Counted from the stretch's first letter, positions 8,614 through 18,358 are shown. The stretch is DNA of 64,000 nucleotides from Pilimelia terevasa (GCF_014647915.1 NZ_BMQC01000021.1:310-64309); one strand, 5' to 3'. Notes: generated by a model from the letters alone, not told the origin. A program made the numbers and translations.

Positions 8614-10359
8614 GTGGGCGTCACCCTCTGGGGCGTGGCACGCCCGGTACGGATGCGGCTGCTGGGCGCCCTGGCCCTGCAGCTCGTCGCCGCCGTCGCC
8701 GCGGTCGTCCCGCTCGTCGCGGCCGTCGAACTGGCCGCGGCGCTGCTCGGGGCCCGCGAGGGCCGGCACGGGGCGGTCGCGGTCGCGGTGGCCGGCGCCG
8801 GCCTGGCCGTCCGCGTGGCGGCCGGCGCCGCCGCCTCCGCGCTGGCCCACCGGGCCGACGGCGACCTCCAGTGGGGGCTGCGCCGGGACCTCGCCCGGCA
8901 CCTGGGCCGGCTGCCGCTGGGCTGGCTGACCGGCCAGGGCGCCGGCCGGGTGAAGAAGGCGGTGATCGACGACGTGGGCGCGCTGCACCACGCGGTCGCC
9001 CACGCGAGCCTGGACCTGGTGACCGCCGCCGCGGCACCGCTGGTAGCCGGCGGCTACCTGGTGGTCACGAGCCCGGAGCTGGCGGCCGCGCTGGCGGTAC
9101 CGATCGCCGTGGGCCTGTGGCTGCACCGCCGGGCCACCGGGCTCGCGGCGGCCCGGATGCCGCAGTTCCAGGCCGCCACGGGCCGGCTCAACGCCGCCAC
9201 CGTCGAGTTCGTCCACGGCATCGCGGTGGTCAAGGCGTTCGGCACGACCGGGCAGGCCCCGCAGGCGTTCCGGCGGGCCGCCGACGACTACGCCGCCTTC
9301 GTCCGCGACTGGGCCCGGCAGGTGACCCGCCCGGCCGCCGCCGCCGAGGCCGTACTCTCCGCGCCGGTGCTGCTGCTGGTCGTCTTCGCGGCCGGGACGG
9401 CCCTGCTGGCCGCCGGCCGCGTCGACGGCGTGGAGCTGATGGCGTTCGCGCTGCTCGGCCCGGGGCTGACAGCGCCGCTGCTGGCGCTCGGGTACAGCCG
9501 GGAGGAGATCCGCGCCGCCCGCGCCGCGGCCCTGCACCTGGCCGAGCTGCACGCCCGCCCGCCGCTGGCGGTGTCGGCGCCCGCGCCCGCGCCGCCGCCC
9601 GGCCCCGCCCCCGCGGTGGAGCTGCGGGGCGTGCGCTTCTCCTACGACGGCCGGCACCAGGCGCTCGCCGGCATCGACCTGCGGGTCGCGCCCGGCACGC
9701 TGACCGCGCTGGTGGGCCGGTCCGGCAGCGGCAAGAGCACCCTGGCGGCCCTGGTGGCCCGCTTCCACGACCCCGACGCCGGGCAGGTGCGGATCGACGG
9801 GTACGACGTACGCGAGCTGACGAGCACCGCGCTCTACCGGCGGGTCGGCTTCGTACTCCAGCAGACCCGCCTGCTGCGCGCCACCGTCCGCGACAACATC
9901 CGCCTGGCCCGCCCCGACGCCGACGACGCGGCGGTGCGGGCGGCGGCCCGGGCGGCCGGGATCCACGACCGCGTCACCGCCCTCCCCGCCGGGTACGACA
10001 CGATGCTGGGCCAGGGCGTCGCCCTCTCCGGCGGTGAGGCGCAGCGGATCGGCATCGCCCGGGCCCTGCTCGCCGACCCGCCCATCCTCGTGCTGGACGA
10101 GGCGACCGCCCACATCGACCCGGACGCCGAGACCGCCGTCCAGCGCGCGGTCGGCGCCCTGGTCGGCGGGCGGACCGTCCTGGTGGTGGCCCACCGGCTG
10201 CGCACCGTCGTCCACGCCGACCAGATCGTCGTCCTGGCCGACGGCCGCGTCGCCGAGCGCGGCCGGCACGCCGACCTGCTCGCCGCCGACGGCCCGTACG
10301 CCGCACTCTGGCGGGCGCAGCACCCGGCCACCCCCCACGTCAGCGGAGCCGCCCGATGA
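8614..10359 (+). CDS. ABC exporter half-transporter 1
   Basis: A 581-residue half-transporter with an N-terminal type IV (exporter) membrane domain of about six helices and a C-terminal ATPase domain. It shows Walker A GRSGSGKST, signature LSGGEAQRIGIARALL, Walker B ILVLDEATAHID and switch histidine in VVAHRL. The GTG at 8614 gives a sensible N terminus just before the first helix; its ribosome site is poor, and GTG at 8635 is an alternative. It overlaps the next gene by ATGA, so the two should form a heterodimer. Exporter-fold pairs can also import siderophores (IrtAB), but no siderophore-interacting domain is present and no cargo is indicated. Confidence 0.9.
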   Translation: MGVTLWGVARPVRMRLLGALALQLVAAVAAVVPLVAAVELAAALLGAREGRHGAVAVAVAGAGLAVRVAAGAAASALAHRADGDLQWGLRRDLARHLGRLPLGWLTGQGAGRVKKAVIDDVGALHHAVAHASLDLVTAAAAPLVAGGYLVVTSPELAAALAVPIAVGLWLHRRATGLAAARMPQFQAATGRLNAATVEFVHGIAVVKAFGTTGQAPQAFRRAADDYAAFVRDWARQVTRPAAAAEAVLSAPVLLLVVFAAGTALLAAGRVDGVELMAFALLGPGLTAPLLALGYSREEIRAARAAALHLAELHARPPLAVSAPAPAPPPGPAPAVELRGVRFSYDGRHQALAGIDLRVAPGTLTALVGRSGSGKSTLAALVARFHDPDAGQVRIDGYDVRELTSTALYRRVGFVLQQTRLLRATVRDNIRLARPDADDAAVRAAARAAGIHDRVTALPAGYDTMLGQGVALSGGEAQRIGIARALLADPPILVLDEATAHIDPDAETAVQRAVGALVGGRTVLVVAHRLRTVVHADQIVVLADGRVAERGRHADLLAADGPYAALWRAQHPATPHVSGAAR

Positions 10360-12113
10360 TCCGTCGCCTCCTGGCCACGCTCCCACCCGCCGACCGCCGC
10401 CGGCTGCGGGTCGGGGTGGCGCTGACGGTGGCGGCGGCGCTCGCGCAGGGTGCGGCGTACGCGTGCGCGGTGCCCTTCCTGCGGGCGCTCCTGGCCGGGC
10501 GGCCGGCCGCCGCCTGGGCGCCCCTGGGGTGGCTGGCCGGCGCCGCCGCGGTGTACGCGGTGGCGCACGTCGCGGCCACCGTCCAGGGTCGCCGGACCGG
10601 CTACGCCCTCGCCCGCACCCTGCTGCACCGGATGGGCAACCAGGTCAGCGGGCTGCCGCTGGGCTGGTTCACACCCCGGCGCAGCGGGGAGCTGGCCCAG
10701 CTCGCCACCCGCGACATCATGACGATCATGAGCGCGCCGGGCCACCTGCTCGGTCCGGTGCTCACCGCGTTCGTCACCCCCGCCGCCGTCGCCGCGGTCC
10801 TGCTCGTCCTGGACTGGCGGCTCGGCGTGGCCGCCGGCGCCGCGGCGCCGGTGATCGTCGCGTCCTACCGGTGGACCGGCGCGGTGGTGCGGCGTACGGA
10901 GCGGGGTGCCGCCGCGGCGGCGGCCGAGTCGGCGGCGCGGGTGGTGGAGTTCGCCACCGTGCTGCCGGCGCTGCGCGCCGCCGGCCGCGCCGAGGACGGG
11001 CTGGCCTCGCTGGAGCACGCTCTGGGCGCGCAGCGCGCCGCCGGGCGCGCGATGGCCCGCCAGGCGCTGCCCGCCGTCGCCGGGTTCGCCGTCGCGGTAC
11101 AGGCGGGGCTCACCGCGGTGCTCGTCGTCGCCGCGGTGCTCGGGCTGGGCGGTCGGCTGGACGCCGGTACGGCGCTGGCCGCGCTGGTCCTGGCCGCGCG
11201 CTGTACCGAGCCGATGCTCGTGGCGGCGCAGCTCGGCGCGGCCGTCCGCATGGCCGGCAACGCCCTGGACCGGGTCGCGGCGCTGGCCGCCACGCCGACG
11301 CTGCCGGCGCCCACCCGCCCGCAGCGCATCCGCGGCGACGACATCAGCTTCACCGACGTGCGGATGACCTTCGGCGGGACGCGGGCGCTGGACGGGGTGT
11401 CCTTCACCGCGCCGGCCGGGGGGCGCACCGCGCTCGTCGGCCCGTCCGGCGCGGGCAAGAGCACCGTCGCGGCGCTGATCGCCCGCTTCCACGACCCCGA
11501 CGCCGGCACGGTCCGCGTCGGGGGCGCCGACCTGCGGCAGGTGCCCACCCCGGAGCTGATGGCCCGGCTGTCGCTGGTGTTCCAGGACGTGTACCTGTTC
11601 GACGGCACCCTGTGGGACAACATCGCCGTCGGCCGCCCCGACGCCGGGCCGGACGCGGTGCGCGCCGCCGCGGCCGACGCCCGCGTCGACGAGATCGCCG
11701 GGCGGCTGCCGCGGGGCTACGACACGCCGGTCGGCCCCGGCGGGGCGCTGCTCTCCGGCGGCGAGCGCCAGCGGGTGTCCCTGGCGCGGGCGCTGCTGGC
11801 GGACACCCCGATCGTGATCCTGGACGAGGCCACCGCCGCCCTCGACGCCGAGAACGAGGCCGCGGTGACGGCGGCGGTCGCGCGGTTCACCGCCGGGCGG
11901 ACCGTGGTGGTCATCGCGCACCGGCTGGAGACGGTCCGCCACGCCGACCAGATCCTGTTCCTCGACGCGGGCCGGATCGTGGAGCGGGGTACCCACGAGA
12001 CCCTGGTCGCCGCCGGTGGCCGCTACGCGCGCTTCTGCGCCCAGCGCGCCGAGGCGGCGGGGTGGCAGCTCCGCGCCGTCGCCGGGGATCCGGCGGCGCC
12101 GGTGCCCGGTTAG
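10356..12113 (+). CDS. ABC exporter half-transporter 2
   Basis: Partner of the preceding gene: 585 residues with the same membrane-domain plus ATPase layout. It shows Walker A GPSGAGKST, signature LSGGERQRVSLARALL, Walker B IVILDEATAALD and switch histidine in VIAHRL. Both halves have canonical catalytic motifs, except that the first half ends Walker B with ATAHID instead of ATAALD. The start ATG overlaps the upstream TGA. The gene ends 17 bp before the convergent small gene at 12130. Confidence 0.92.
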   Translation: MIRRLLATLPPADRRRLRVGVALTVAAALAQGAAYACAVPFLRALLAGRPAAAWAPLGWLAGAAAVYAVAHVAATVQGRRTGYALARTLLHRMGNQVSGLPLGWFTPRRSGELAQLATRDIMTIMSAPGHLLGPVLTAFVTPAAVAAVLLVLDWRLGVAAGAAAPVIVASYRWTGAVVRRTERGAAAAAAESAARVVEFATVLPALRAAGRAEDGLASLEHALGAQRAAGRAMARQALPAVAGFAVAVQAGLTAVLVVAAVLGLGGRLDAGTALAALVLAARCTEPMLVAAQLGAAVRMAGNALDRVAALAATPTLPAPTRPQRIRGDDISFTDVRMTFGGTRALDGVSFTAPAGGRTALVGPSGAGKSTVAALIARFHDPDAGTVRVGGADLRQVPTPELMARLSLVFQDVYLFDGTLWDNIAVGRPDAGPDAVRAAAADARVDEIAGRLPRGYDTPVGPGGALLSGGERQRVSLARALLADTPIVILDEATAALDAENEAAVTAAVARFTAGRTVVVIAHRLETVRHADQILFLDAGRIVERGTHETLVAAGGRYARFCAQRAEAAGWQLRAVAGDPAAPVPG

Positions 12114-12129
12114 GCGCCGGCGCCCGGAC

Positions 12130-12408
12130 TCACCGCGGGCCGTCCGCCCGGTGGCGGTCGTCCTCGGGGTGCCGCGGCGGCGGCCAGGGCGAGTTGCCCG
12201 CGTCCTCGCCGCTCGGGTCGACCACCCGGCCGCCGATCAGGTACACGTCCAGCCGGTCGGGCCGGAAGTCCATGGTGACCGGGAATCCGACGCCGTCGGC
12301 GCCGACCACCCGCACCTCGTACCCCCTGGCCTCGGCCAGCCGCTCCGCCTCCGCCAGGGTCAGGCCGAACAGGTCGGCCACACCGAACTCGCCGTGCGCG
12401 TCAGTCAT
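12130..12408 (-). CDS. I78-like protease-inhibitor family protein
   Basis: A 92-residue protein containing LAEARGYEVRVVGADG followed by FPVTMDFRPDRLDVYLIGGRVV. This matches the R-(V/I)-x(n)-G-x-x-x-P-x-T-x-D-(Y/F)-x-P-x-R-(L/V)-N-(I/L) pattern of potato-inhibitor-like I78 proteins. The family's paired cysteines are absent, as in many actinobacterial members, and there is no signal peptide, so inhibitor activity is unproven. The ATG at 12408 is preceded by GGAAGGG with nine bases of spacing. The C-terminal tail is Pro/His/Arg-rich. Confidence 0.65.
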   Translation of the reverse strand: MTDAHGEFGVADLFGLTLAEAERLAEARGYEVRVVGADGVGFPVTMDFRPDRLDVYLIGGRVVDPSGEDAGNSPWPPPRHPEDDRHRADGPR

Positions 12409-12622
12409 GGGGTCGGGCCCTTCCATCGCCGGGATGCCACCGACATCATCGGGCACGCCTCCGGCGCGGGCAAGGGTCCGCGCCCCACCCCGGACAGCAC
12501 GACACGCCACTGCGGACACGGACCGGACCATCGGTGGGGCCGGGCGTTAAATCACTGGCCGGGGTGCGGCCGGATTGGTAGCGTGTCCCGAGATCCGTGA
12601 CCCGGTCGAGGAGGTGAGACCC

Positions 12623-12673
12623 GTGAACGCAGTTCGCACGTGGTGCTCCCTCCCGTCACGGACGGGCGACTGA
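12623..12673 (+). CDS. candidate 16-residue leader peptide
   Basis: A GTG-initiated frame, MNAVRTWCSLPSRTGD, follows GAGGAGGTGAG, one of the strongest ribosome sites in this region. It ends 53 bp before the alpha/beta-hydrolase-fold gene. A hairpin CCCGTC-ACG-GACGGG (12652-12666) lies inside its 3' half and a second hairpin follows. The layout suggests cis control of the downstream gene, but nothing in the peptide identifies the signal. Confidence 0.45.
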   Translation: MNAVRTWCSLPSRTGD

Positions 12674-12686
12674 CGCAGCCGTCGCC

Positions 12687-12712
12687 GGGAGTGCCCACCC
12701 ATTGGCACTCCC
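12687..12712 (+). promoter_or_regulatory. hairpin before the hydrolase ribosome site
   Basis: GGGAGTGCC (12687-12695) and GGCACTCCC (12704-12712) form a perfect 9-bp stem with an 8-nt loop. It ends directly before GAAGGAG, the ribosome site of the gene at 12727. It could act as an attenuator or gate translation. Confidence 0.6.
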
Positions 12713-12726
12713 GAAGGAGCACCGTC

Positions 12727-13485
12727 ATGCATTCTCTCCGTTTCACCACTTCCACCTCCTCAAGCGGCGTCGTCGAGCGCGACTTCTTCGTCGGCGAGAT
12801 CCCGGGTGCGCTCTGGGCACCCGAATCCGGCACCGACCGCGCCCCCGTCGTCCTCGTGGGGCACAACGGCGGCATGGACAAGAAGGCGCCGGGCCTGCGG
12901 GCCCGGGCCCTGCACGCCGCGGCCACCTGGGGGTTCACCGTCGTGGCGATCGACGCCCCGGCACACGGCGACCGCCCGCGGACCGACGCCGACGCGCAGG
13001 CCCGCGCCGAGATCCGGGAGGCGGTGGCCGCGGGTGACACCCCGCGGTTCGCGGCGGCGACCCTCCGCTTCACCGCCTCGCTCGCGGCGCAGGCCGTGGC
13101 GGAGTGGCGGACGACCCTGGACGCCCTCCAGGCGCTGCCGCAGATCGGCCCCGACGCGCCGGTCGGCTACGGCGGGGGCATCGCGATGGGTACGGCGATC
13201 GGGGTCCGGCTGGTGGCGGCCGAGCCGCGCATCGCCGCCGCCGTGTTCGGCGGCGGGTGCGTCGTGGACGCGCCGCTGCTCGCCGCCGCGCGGCAGGTGA
13301 CCGTACCGGTCCAGTTCCTGCTGCCCTGGGACGACGCGCACGCCGACCGCGCGGCCGGGCTGGCGCTGTTCGACGCGTTCGCCTCCGCGGACAAGACCCT
13401 GCACGCCCGGCCGGGCGACCACCGCAGCGTCCGCTGGGTCGGGGTGGACGACGCGTTCCTGCCCCGCCACCTCGACTCGGCCTGA
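12727..13485 (+). CDS. alpha/beta-hydrolase-fold protein, nucleophile missing
   Basis: A 252-residue protein of the dienelactone-hydrolase-like alpha/beta fold. VVLVGHNGGMDK, VVAIDAPAHGDR and a late PGDHRSV histidine segment are in the expected order. At the nucleophile elbow, where relatives have G-x-S-M-G, this protein reads GGIAMG with Ala153 in place of serine. It may be non-catalytic, or a binding or accessory protein. The start ATG has GAAGGAG at good spacing; a longer frame from 12640 lacks this. It lies behind the candidate leader peptide and hairpins. Confidence 0.8.
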   Translation: MHSLRFTTSTSSSGVVERDFFVGEIPGALWAPESGTDRAPVVLVGHNGGMDKKAPGLRARALHAAATWGFTVVAIDAPAHGDRPRTDADAQARAEIREAVAAGDTPRFAAATLRFTASLAAQAVAEWRTTLDALQALPQIGPDAPVGYGGGIAMGTAIGVRLVAAEPRIAAAVFGGGCVVDAPLLAAARQVTVPVQFLLPWDDAHADRAAGLALFDAFASADKTLHARPGDHRSVRWVGVDDAFLPRHLDSA

Positions 13486-13626
13486 CCGACCGGTACCGGC
13501 GTCCGGGGCGCGGGCCGGGCGCCGGTACCGGGAGCCGGCGGCGATTGACGGAACATCGACGCCGATGGTTGCATTTGGAGGTCCGCCGAGCCTGCCCGTG
13601 TGCCTCCGGCAAGGAGTTGACCACCT

Positions 13627-16600
13627 ATGGCGACCACCAGGCGAGCCCGCCGCGCCCCTGTCCGCCGCGCCCCCGTCCGCCGCGCCCTCACCGCGGTGGT
13701 CGCCGCCGCCGCGCTCGTCCTGTCCGTCGCCGCTCCGGCCGGCGCGGGCACGGCCGCGGCGGGCGCCCCCCTGCTGCGGCTGCGCACCGGCGACGTCGCC
13801 CTCGCCGCGTCCGACGCGCCGCAGTTCGGCCGCTCCCGGCCCGCCGGCGGCCGGCGCGGCCTGTTCGTCGTGCAGTACGACGGGCCGGTCGGCGCGCCCC
13901 AGCGGGCCGACCTCGCCCGCCGCGGCGTGACCGTCGACGGCTACCTGCCCGACTACGCCTACCTGGTCCGGATGACCGCGGGCCAGGCCGACGCGGTCGC
14001 CGCGGGGCGCCGCGTCCGGGCCGTCGCGCCGTTCGCGCCCGCGTGGAAGCGCGGCGCGCCGGCCGCGGACGACGCCCGCCTCTACACGGTGACCCTGGCG
14101 GTCGACGCCGATCCGGCCGCGGTCGCGGCGGCGGCGTCGGCGGCCGGCGCGGTCGCCACCGGGTCGGGGCGCGTGCTGCTCGTGGCCGCGACGGGTGCGC
14201 AGGTGGACTCGCTGGTGCGCCGCGACGACGTCACCGCCGTCGACGCGTACGCGATGATGCGGCCGCTCAACGAGTCGGCCGTCTTCACCACGATGAAGGG
14301 GCAGCCGGCGGCGGACCGCGGGTACGACGGCTCCACGCAGATCGCGGCGGTCGCCGACACCGGCTTCGGCACCGGGGTCGCCGCCACCGCGCACCCCGGG
14401 GTCCCCGCCGGGCGGATCAAGGTCATCCGCGACTGGCCCACCGCGGACATCGCCAACTGCCGCAAGGCCGACGTGGACGGTCCCCGCGACGTGGACTCCG
14501 GGCACGGCACCCACACGGCCACCTCGGTGGTCGGGGGCGGCGACGCCCGCGGCGTGGGCCGGGCCGCCGCCCACCGGGCGCGGCTGGTGTTCCAGGCCGT
14601 CCAGGACTGGGTGACGCCGCTGGGTACCTGCCTGAACGCCTTCAAGGAGGGCTACCTGCTGGGCGGCCTGCCGATCGACATCCGCGGGCTGTTCGCCCAG
14701 GCGTACGCCGACGGCGCGCGGGTGCACTCCAACTCGTGGGGCGGCCCCCGCAACGGGGTGTACGAGGAGAACGCCGCCGGGGTCGACGACTTCGTCGCCG
14801 CGAACCGCGACATGACCGTCACGTTCGCGGCCGGCAACGGCGGGCAGGACGGCGACCGCAACGGCGTCGTCGACCCCGACTCCGTGGGCGCGCCCGCGAC
14901 CGCGAAGAACGCCATCGCCGTCGGCGCCTCCGAGAGCGGCCGCGCGACGTACCCCTGCGACCGGAGCCTCACCTACCCGGGCCAGACCGCCAGCGAGAAG
15001 CGCTCGTGGGGCGCGGACGGCTCGTGCCAGAAGCTCGGCGGCACCATGCCGCTGCCCACCTGGGGCGCCTGGTTCCCGTCGATGGCGCCGGTGGCGCCGC
15101 TCAAGGACGACCCGCAGGCCGGCAACGCCGCGCAGATGGCGCCGTTCTCCGGGCGCGGCCCGACCGACGACGGCCGGATCAAGCCCGACCTGGTCGCCCC
15201 CGGAACGTGGATCCTGTCCGGTTACTCGCCGCTGTTCCGGCAGGGGTACGACCCGGCCCCCAACCCGAAGAACAAGGCGTACCAGTCCGACGCGATGGGC
15301 TTCCCGTACGACGGGGCGTACAAGTACAACACCGGCACGTCGATGGCGAACCCGCTGGCGGCCGGCGGGGCGACGGTCGTCCGCGACTACTACGCCAAGA
15401 GGTACGGCCAGCACGCCTCCGCGGCCCTGGTGAAGGCGACGCTGGTCAACAGCGCCGCCGACCTCCTCGACGAGAACAGCGACGGGCGCGACGACAACGC
15501 GCACCCGGTCCCGAACATCCACGAGGGCTGGGGGCTGGTCGACCTGGACCGGGCGACCGCCGGCACCGCGATCTGGCTGGACGAGGGGGCGGCGCTGGAC
15601 ACCGGCGCCTCCCGCGAGTACCAGGTCGTCGCCCGGGCCGGCGCCGCCATGAGGATCACGCTGGCGTGGACGGACCCGGCCGCCAAGGTCAACGCGGCCA
15701 CCACGCTGGTCAACGACCTCGACCTGGAGGTCACCGGCCCGGGCGGCACGCGGCTCGGCAACGTGTTCGCCGGCGGCTGGTCGACCGGCGGCGGCAGCGC
15801 CGACCGGCGCAACAACCTGGAGAACGTGTACGTGCAGGCGCCGGCCGCGGGCACGTACACCGTCCGGGTCCGGGCCGCCAACGTGCCGACCGGGCCGCAG
15901 ACGTACGCCCTGGTGATGGACGGCGTCGTCCCCGGCGCGGGCGGTCTCAACCGCAACCCCCAGATCGCCCCGCCCGCCGATCAGCGCTCCACCCTGGGCA
16001 CGCCGGTCAACCTCCAGCTCGCCGCCGCCGACCCCGACGGCGACCCGGTCACCGTCACGGCCGCCGGGCTGCCCGAGGGGCTGGTCCTGGGCGCGACCAA
16101 CGGCCTGGTCTCCGGTACGCCCGCCAGGGCGGGGCGGCACGCCGTGCGGGTCACCGCCGACGACGGTCGCGGCGGCCGGGCGGCGGCGGTGTTCCGCTGG
16201 GACGTCGAGCCGGACCTGGCCGGCAACCTCGTCGCCAACGCCGGCTTCGAGCAGGGGCGCAGCGGCTGGAGCGGGGACACCGGCGTCATCGTCGGCGGCA
16301 CCGACCCGCTGCCGCACGGCGGCGACCGGTACGTCCGCTTCGCCGAGGACAAGAACGCCACCCAGCAGGTCTCGACCGCGGTGACGGTACCGGCGGCCGC
16401 GGCCGCCCCGCGGGTCTACTTCTGGGTGCACGTGCGGACCACCGAGGCGTCGAGCTTCGACCGCGACACCCTGGTACTGGACGGCAACGGCACCCGGCTC
16501 GCCCAGGTCTCCAACGTCCAGGCCGCCGCCGACTGGCAACTGGTGAGCGCGGACCTCTCGGCGTTCCGGGGCAGGAGCGTCACGCTGCGGTGGACGACGA

Positions 16601-16668
16601 AGCTGGACAAGGCCCTGCCGACGATGTTCGCGATGGACGACGTGGCGGTGGTGGCCCCCGCCTCCTGA
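13627..16668 (+). CDS. secreted subtilisin-family serine protease
   Basis: A 1013-residue S8 peptidase. An Arg-rich signal peptide ends near AGAG/TAAAGA, followed by a prodomain to about residue 220. The catalytic triad is D244 (VADTGFG), H293 (GHGTHTA) and S572 (GTSMANP), with oxyanion asparagine N404 (AAGNGG). After the protease come a jelly-roll-like P-domain segment, an Ig-like putative domain (PPADQRSTLG to SGTPARAGRHAVRV) and a C-terminal galactose-binding-like domain starting NLVANAGFEQG. The ATG has AAGGAG upstream. No membrane anchor is seen, so it should be released as an extracellular protease. Confidence 0.95.
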   Translation: MATTRRARRAPVRRAPVRRALTAVVAAAALVLSVAAPAGAGTAAAGAPLLRLRTGDVALAASDAPQFGRSRPAGGRRGLFVVQYDGPVGAPQRADLARRGVTVDGYLPDYAYLVRMTAGQADAVAAGRRVRAVAPFAPAWKRGAPAADDARLYTVTLAVDADPAAVAAAASAAGAVATGSGRVLLVAATGAQVDSLVRRDDVTAVDAYAMMRPLNESAVFTTMKGQPAADRGYDGSTQIAAVADTGFGTGVAATAHPGVPAGRIKVIRDWPTADIANCRKADVDGPRDVDSGHGTHTATSVVGGGDARGVGRAAAHRARLVFQAVQDWVTPLGTCLNAFKEGYLLGGLPIDIRGLFAQAYADGARVHSNSWGGPRNGVYEENAAGVDDFVAANRDMTVTFAAGNGGQDGDRNGVVDPDSVGAPATAKNAIAVGASESGRATYPCDRSLTYPGQTASEKRSWGADGSCQKLGGTMPLPTWGAWFPSMAPVAPLKDDPQAGNAAQMAPFSGRGPTDDGRIKPDLVAPGTWILSGYSPLFRQGYDPAPNPKNKAYQSDAMGFPYDGAYKYNTGTSMANPLAAGGATVVRDYYAKRYGQHASAALVKATLVNSAADLLDENSDGRDDNAHPVPNIHEGWGLVDLDRATAGTAIWLDEGAALDTGASREYQVVARAGAAMRITLAWTDPAAKVNAATTLVNDLDLEVTGPGGTRLGNVFAGGWSTGGGSADRRNNLENVYVQAPAAGTYTVRVRAANVPTGPQTYALVMDGVVPGAGGLNRNPQIAPPADQRSTLGTPVNLQLAAADPDGDPVTVTAAGLPEGLVLGATNGLVSGTPARAGRHAVRVTADDGRGGRAAAVFRWDVEPDLAGNLVANAGFEQGRSGWSGDTGVIVGGTDPLPHGGDRYVRFAEDKNATQQVSTAVTVPAAAAAPRVYFWVHVRTTEASSFDRDTLVLDGNGTRLAQVSNVQAAADWQLVSADLSAFRGRSVTLRWTTKLDKALPTMFAMDDVAVVAPAS

Positions 16669-16696
16669 CGCCCGGCGCCGGTAGGATCCGGTCCTC

Positions 16697-18331
16697 ATGA
16701 GCGCCACGATGATCGTCAAGGGCCTGGCCGCCGGCCACGGCGCCCGGGCCCTGTTCGCCGACCTGGACCTGGTCGTCGCCCCCGGCGACCGGATCGGGCT
16801 CGTCGGGGTCAACGGCGCCGGCAAGTCGACTCTGCTGCGCACCCTGGCCGGCCTGGTCCCGGTCGAGGCGGGCAGCGTCAGCCTCAGCCCGCCCCACGCC
16901 TCGGTCGGCTACCTGCCCCAGGAGCCGGACCGGCGGCCGGCGGAGACGGTCCGCGACTTCCTGGCCCGGCGCACGGGCGTGCGCGGCGCGCAGCGGGCGA
17001 TGGACAGCGCCGCCGAGGCGCTCGGTGCCGGCGGCGCGGGCGCCGACGACGCGTACGCCGACGCGCTGGAGCGCTGGCTCGACCTCGGCGGCGCCGACCT
17101 CGACGAGCGCGCCGGGCAGGTCGCCGCCGAGCTGGGCCTGGGGGTGCGGCTGGACCAGCCGATGACCAGCCTGTCCGGCGGGCAGGCCGCCCGGGCCTCG
17201 ATGGCGTCGCTGCTGCTCAGCCGGTACGACGTCTTCCTGCTGGACGAGCCCACCAACGACCTCGACCTGGCCGGCCTGGAACGGCTGGAGTCCTACGTGA
17301 CCGGGCTGCGCGCCGGCACCCTGCTGGTCAGCCACGACCGCGAGTTCCTGGCCCGGACGGTGACCGGCGTGCTGGAGCTGGACCTGGCCCAGCAGCAGGT
17401 CCGCCGGTACGGCGGCGGCTACGGCGCGTACCTGCAGGAGCGCGAGCGCGCCCGCCGGCACGCCCGCGAGGAGTACGAGGAGTACGCCGACACCCGGGCC
17501 GGCCTGGAGGCGCGCGCGCGGATGCAGCGGGCGTGGGCCGACAAGGGCGTCCGCAACGCGGTGCGCAAGGCCACCGACGCCGACAAGAGCGTCATCCGGC
17601 ACCGGGCCGAGGGCAGCGAGAAGCAGGCCGCCAAGGCCCGGCAGACCGACCGCATGATCGAGCGGCTGGAGGTGGTCGAGGAGCCCCGCAAGGAGTGGGA
17701 GCTGCAGATGACCATCGCGGCGGCGCCGCGCTCCGGCGCCGTCGTGGCCTCGATGCGCGGCGCGGTGGTCACCCGGGGCGGGTTCACCCTCGGGCCGGTG
17801 GACCTGCGGATCGACTGGGCCGACCGCGTGGCGATCACCGGCCCCAACGGCTCCGGCAAGTCGACGCTGCTCGGCGCGCTGCTCGGCCGGCTCCCGCTGG
17901 CCGCCGGCACGGCCGCGCTCGGCCCCGGCGTGGTCGTGGGCGAGATCGACCAGGCGCGCGGGGCGTTCCTCGGCGACGCGCCGATCGCGGACGCCTTCCG
18001 GGCCGCCGTCCCGGACCTGCCGCCGGCCGAGGTGCGCACGCTGCTGGCCAAGTTCGGCCTGCGCTCGGGGCACGTGCTGCGGCCGGCCGCGAGCCTGTCG
18101 CCGGGCGAGCGCACCCGGGCGGCCCTGGCGCTGCTCCAGGCCGCCGGGGTGAACCTGCTCGTGCTGGACGAGCCGACGAACCACCTGGACCTGCCGGCGA
18201 TCGAGCAGCTCGAATCGGCGCTGTCCACCTACCCGGGCACGCTGCTGCTGGTCACCCACGACCGGCGGATGCTCGACGCGGTCGCCACCACCCGGCGGCT
18301 GGCGGTCGCCGACGGCCGGGTCAGCGGCTGA
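16697..18331 (+). CDS. ABC-F family ATPase
   Basis: A soluble 544-residue protein with two ATPase domains and no membrane segments. Domain 1 has Walker A GVNGAGKST, LSGGQAARASMA and LLDEPTNDLD; domain 2 has GPNGSGKST, LSPGERTRAALA and LVLDEPTNHLD. A charged linker rich in Arg/Glu lies between (residues about 245-350), as in ribosome-acting ABC-F proteins of the Uup/EttA/antibiotic-resistance group. Such proteins act on the ribosomal E site. Whether this one is housekeeping or resistance-related cannot be told here, as no antibiotic cluster is adjacent. It starts 28 bp after the protease. Confidence 0.93.
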   Translation: MSATMIVKGLAAGHGARALFADLDLVVAPGDRIGLVGVNGAGKSTLLRTLAGLVPVEAGSVSLSPPHASVGYLPQEPDRRPAETVRDFLARRTGVRGAQRAMDSAAEALGAGGAGADDAYADALERWLDLGGADLDERAGQVAAELGLGVRLDQPMTSLSGGQAARASMASLLLSRYDVFLLDEPTNDLDLAGLERLESYVTGLRAGTLLVSHDREFLARTVTGVLELDLAQQQVRRYGGGYGAYLQERERARRHAREEYEEYADTRAGLEARARMQRAWADKGVRNAVRKATDADKSVIRHRAEGSEKQAAKARQTDRMIERLEVVEEPRKEWELQMTIAAAPRSGAVVASMRGAVVTRGGFTLGPVDLRIDWADRVAITGPNGSGKSTLLGALLGRLPLAAGTAALGPGVVVGEIDQARGAFLGDAPIADAFRAAVPDLPPAEVRTLLAKFGLRSGHVLRPAASLSPGERTRAALALLQAAGVNLLVLDEPTNHLDLPAIEQLESALSTYPGTLLLVTHDRRMLDAVATTRRLAVADGRVSG

Positions 18332-18358
18332 CGCGGTCCCGGCCCCCGCTCCGGCGGG

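Noticed and set aside
8614-12113. IrtAB-type siderophore importer
   Set aside because: No siderophore-interacting domain and no siderophore genes nearby; called only a heterodimeric exporter-fold pair.
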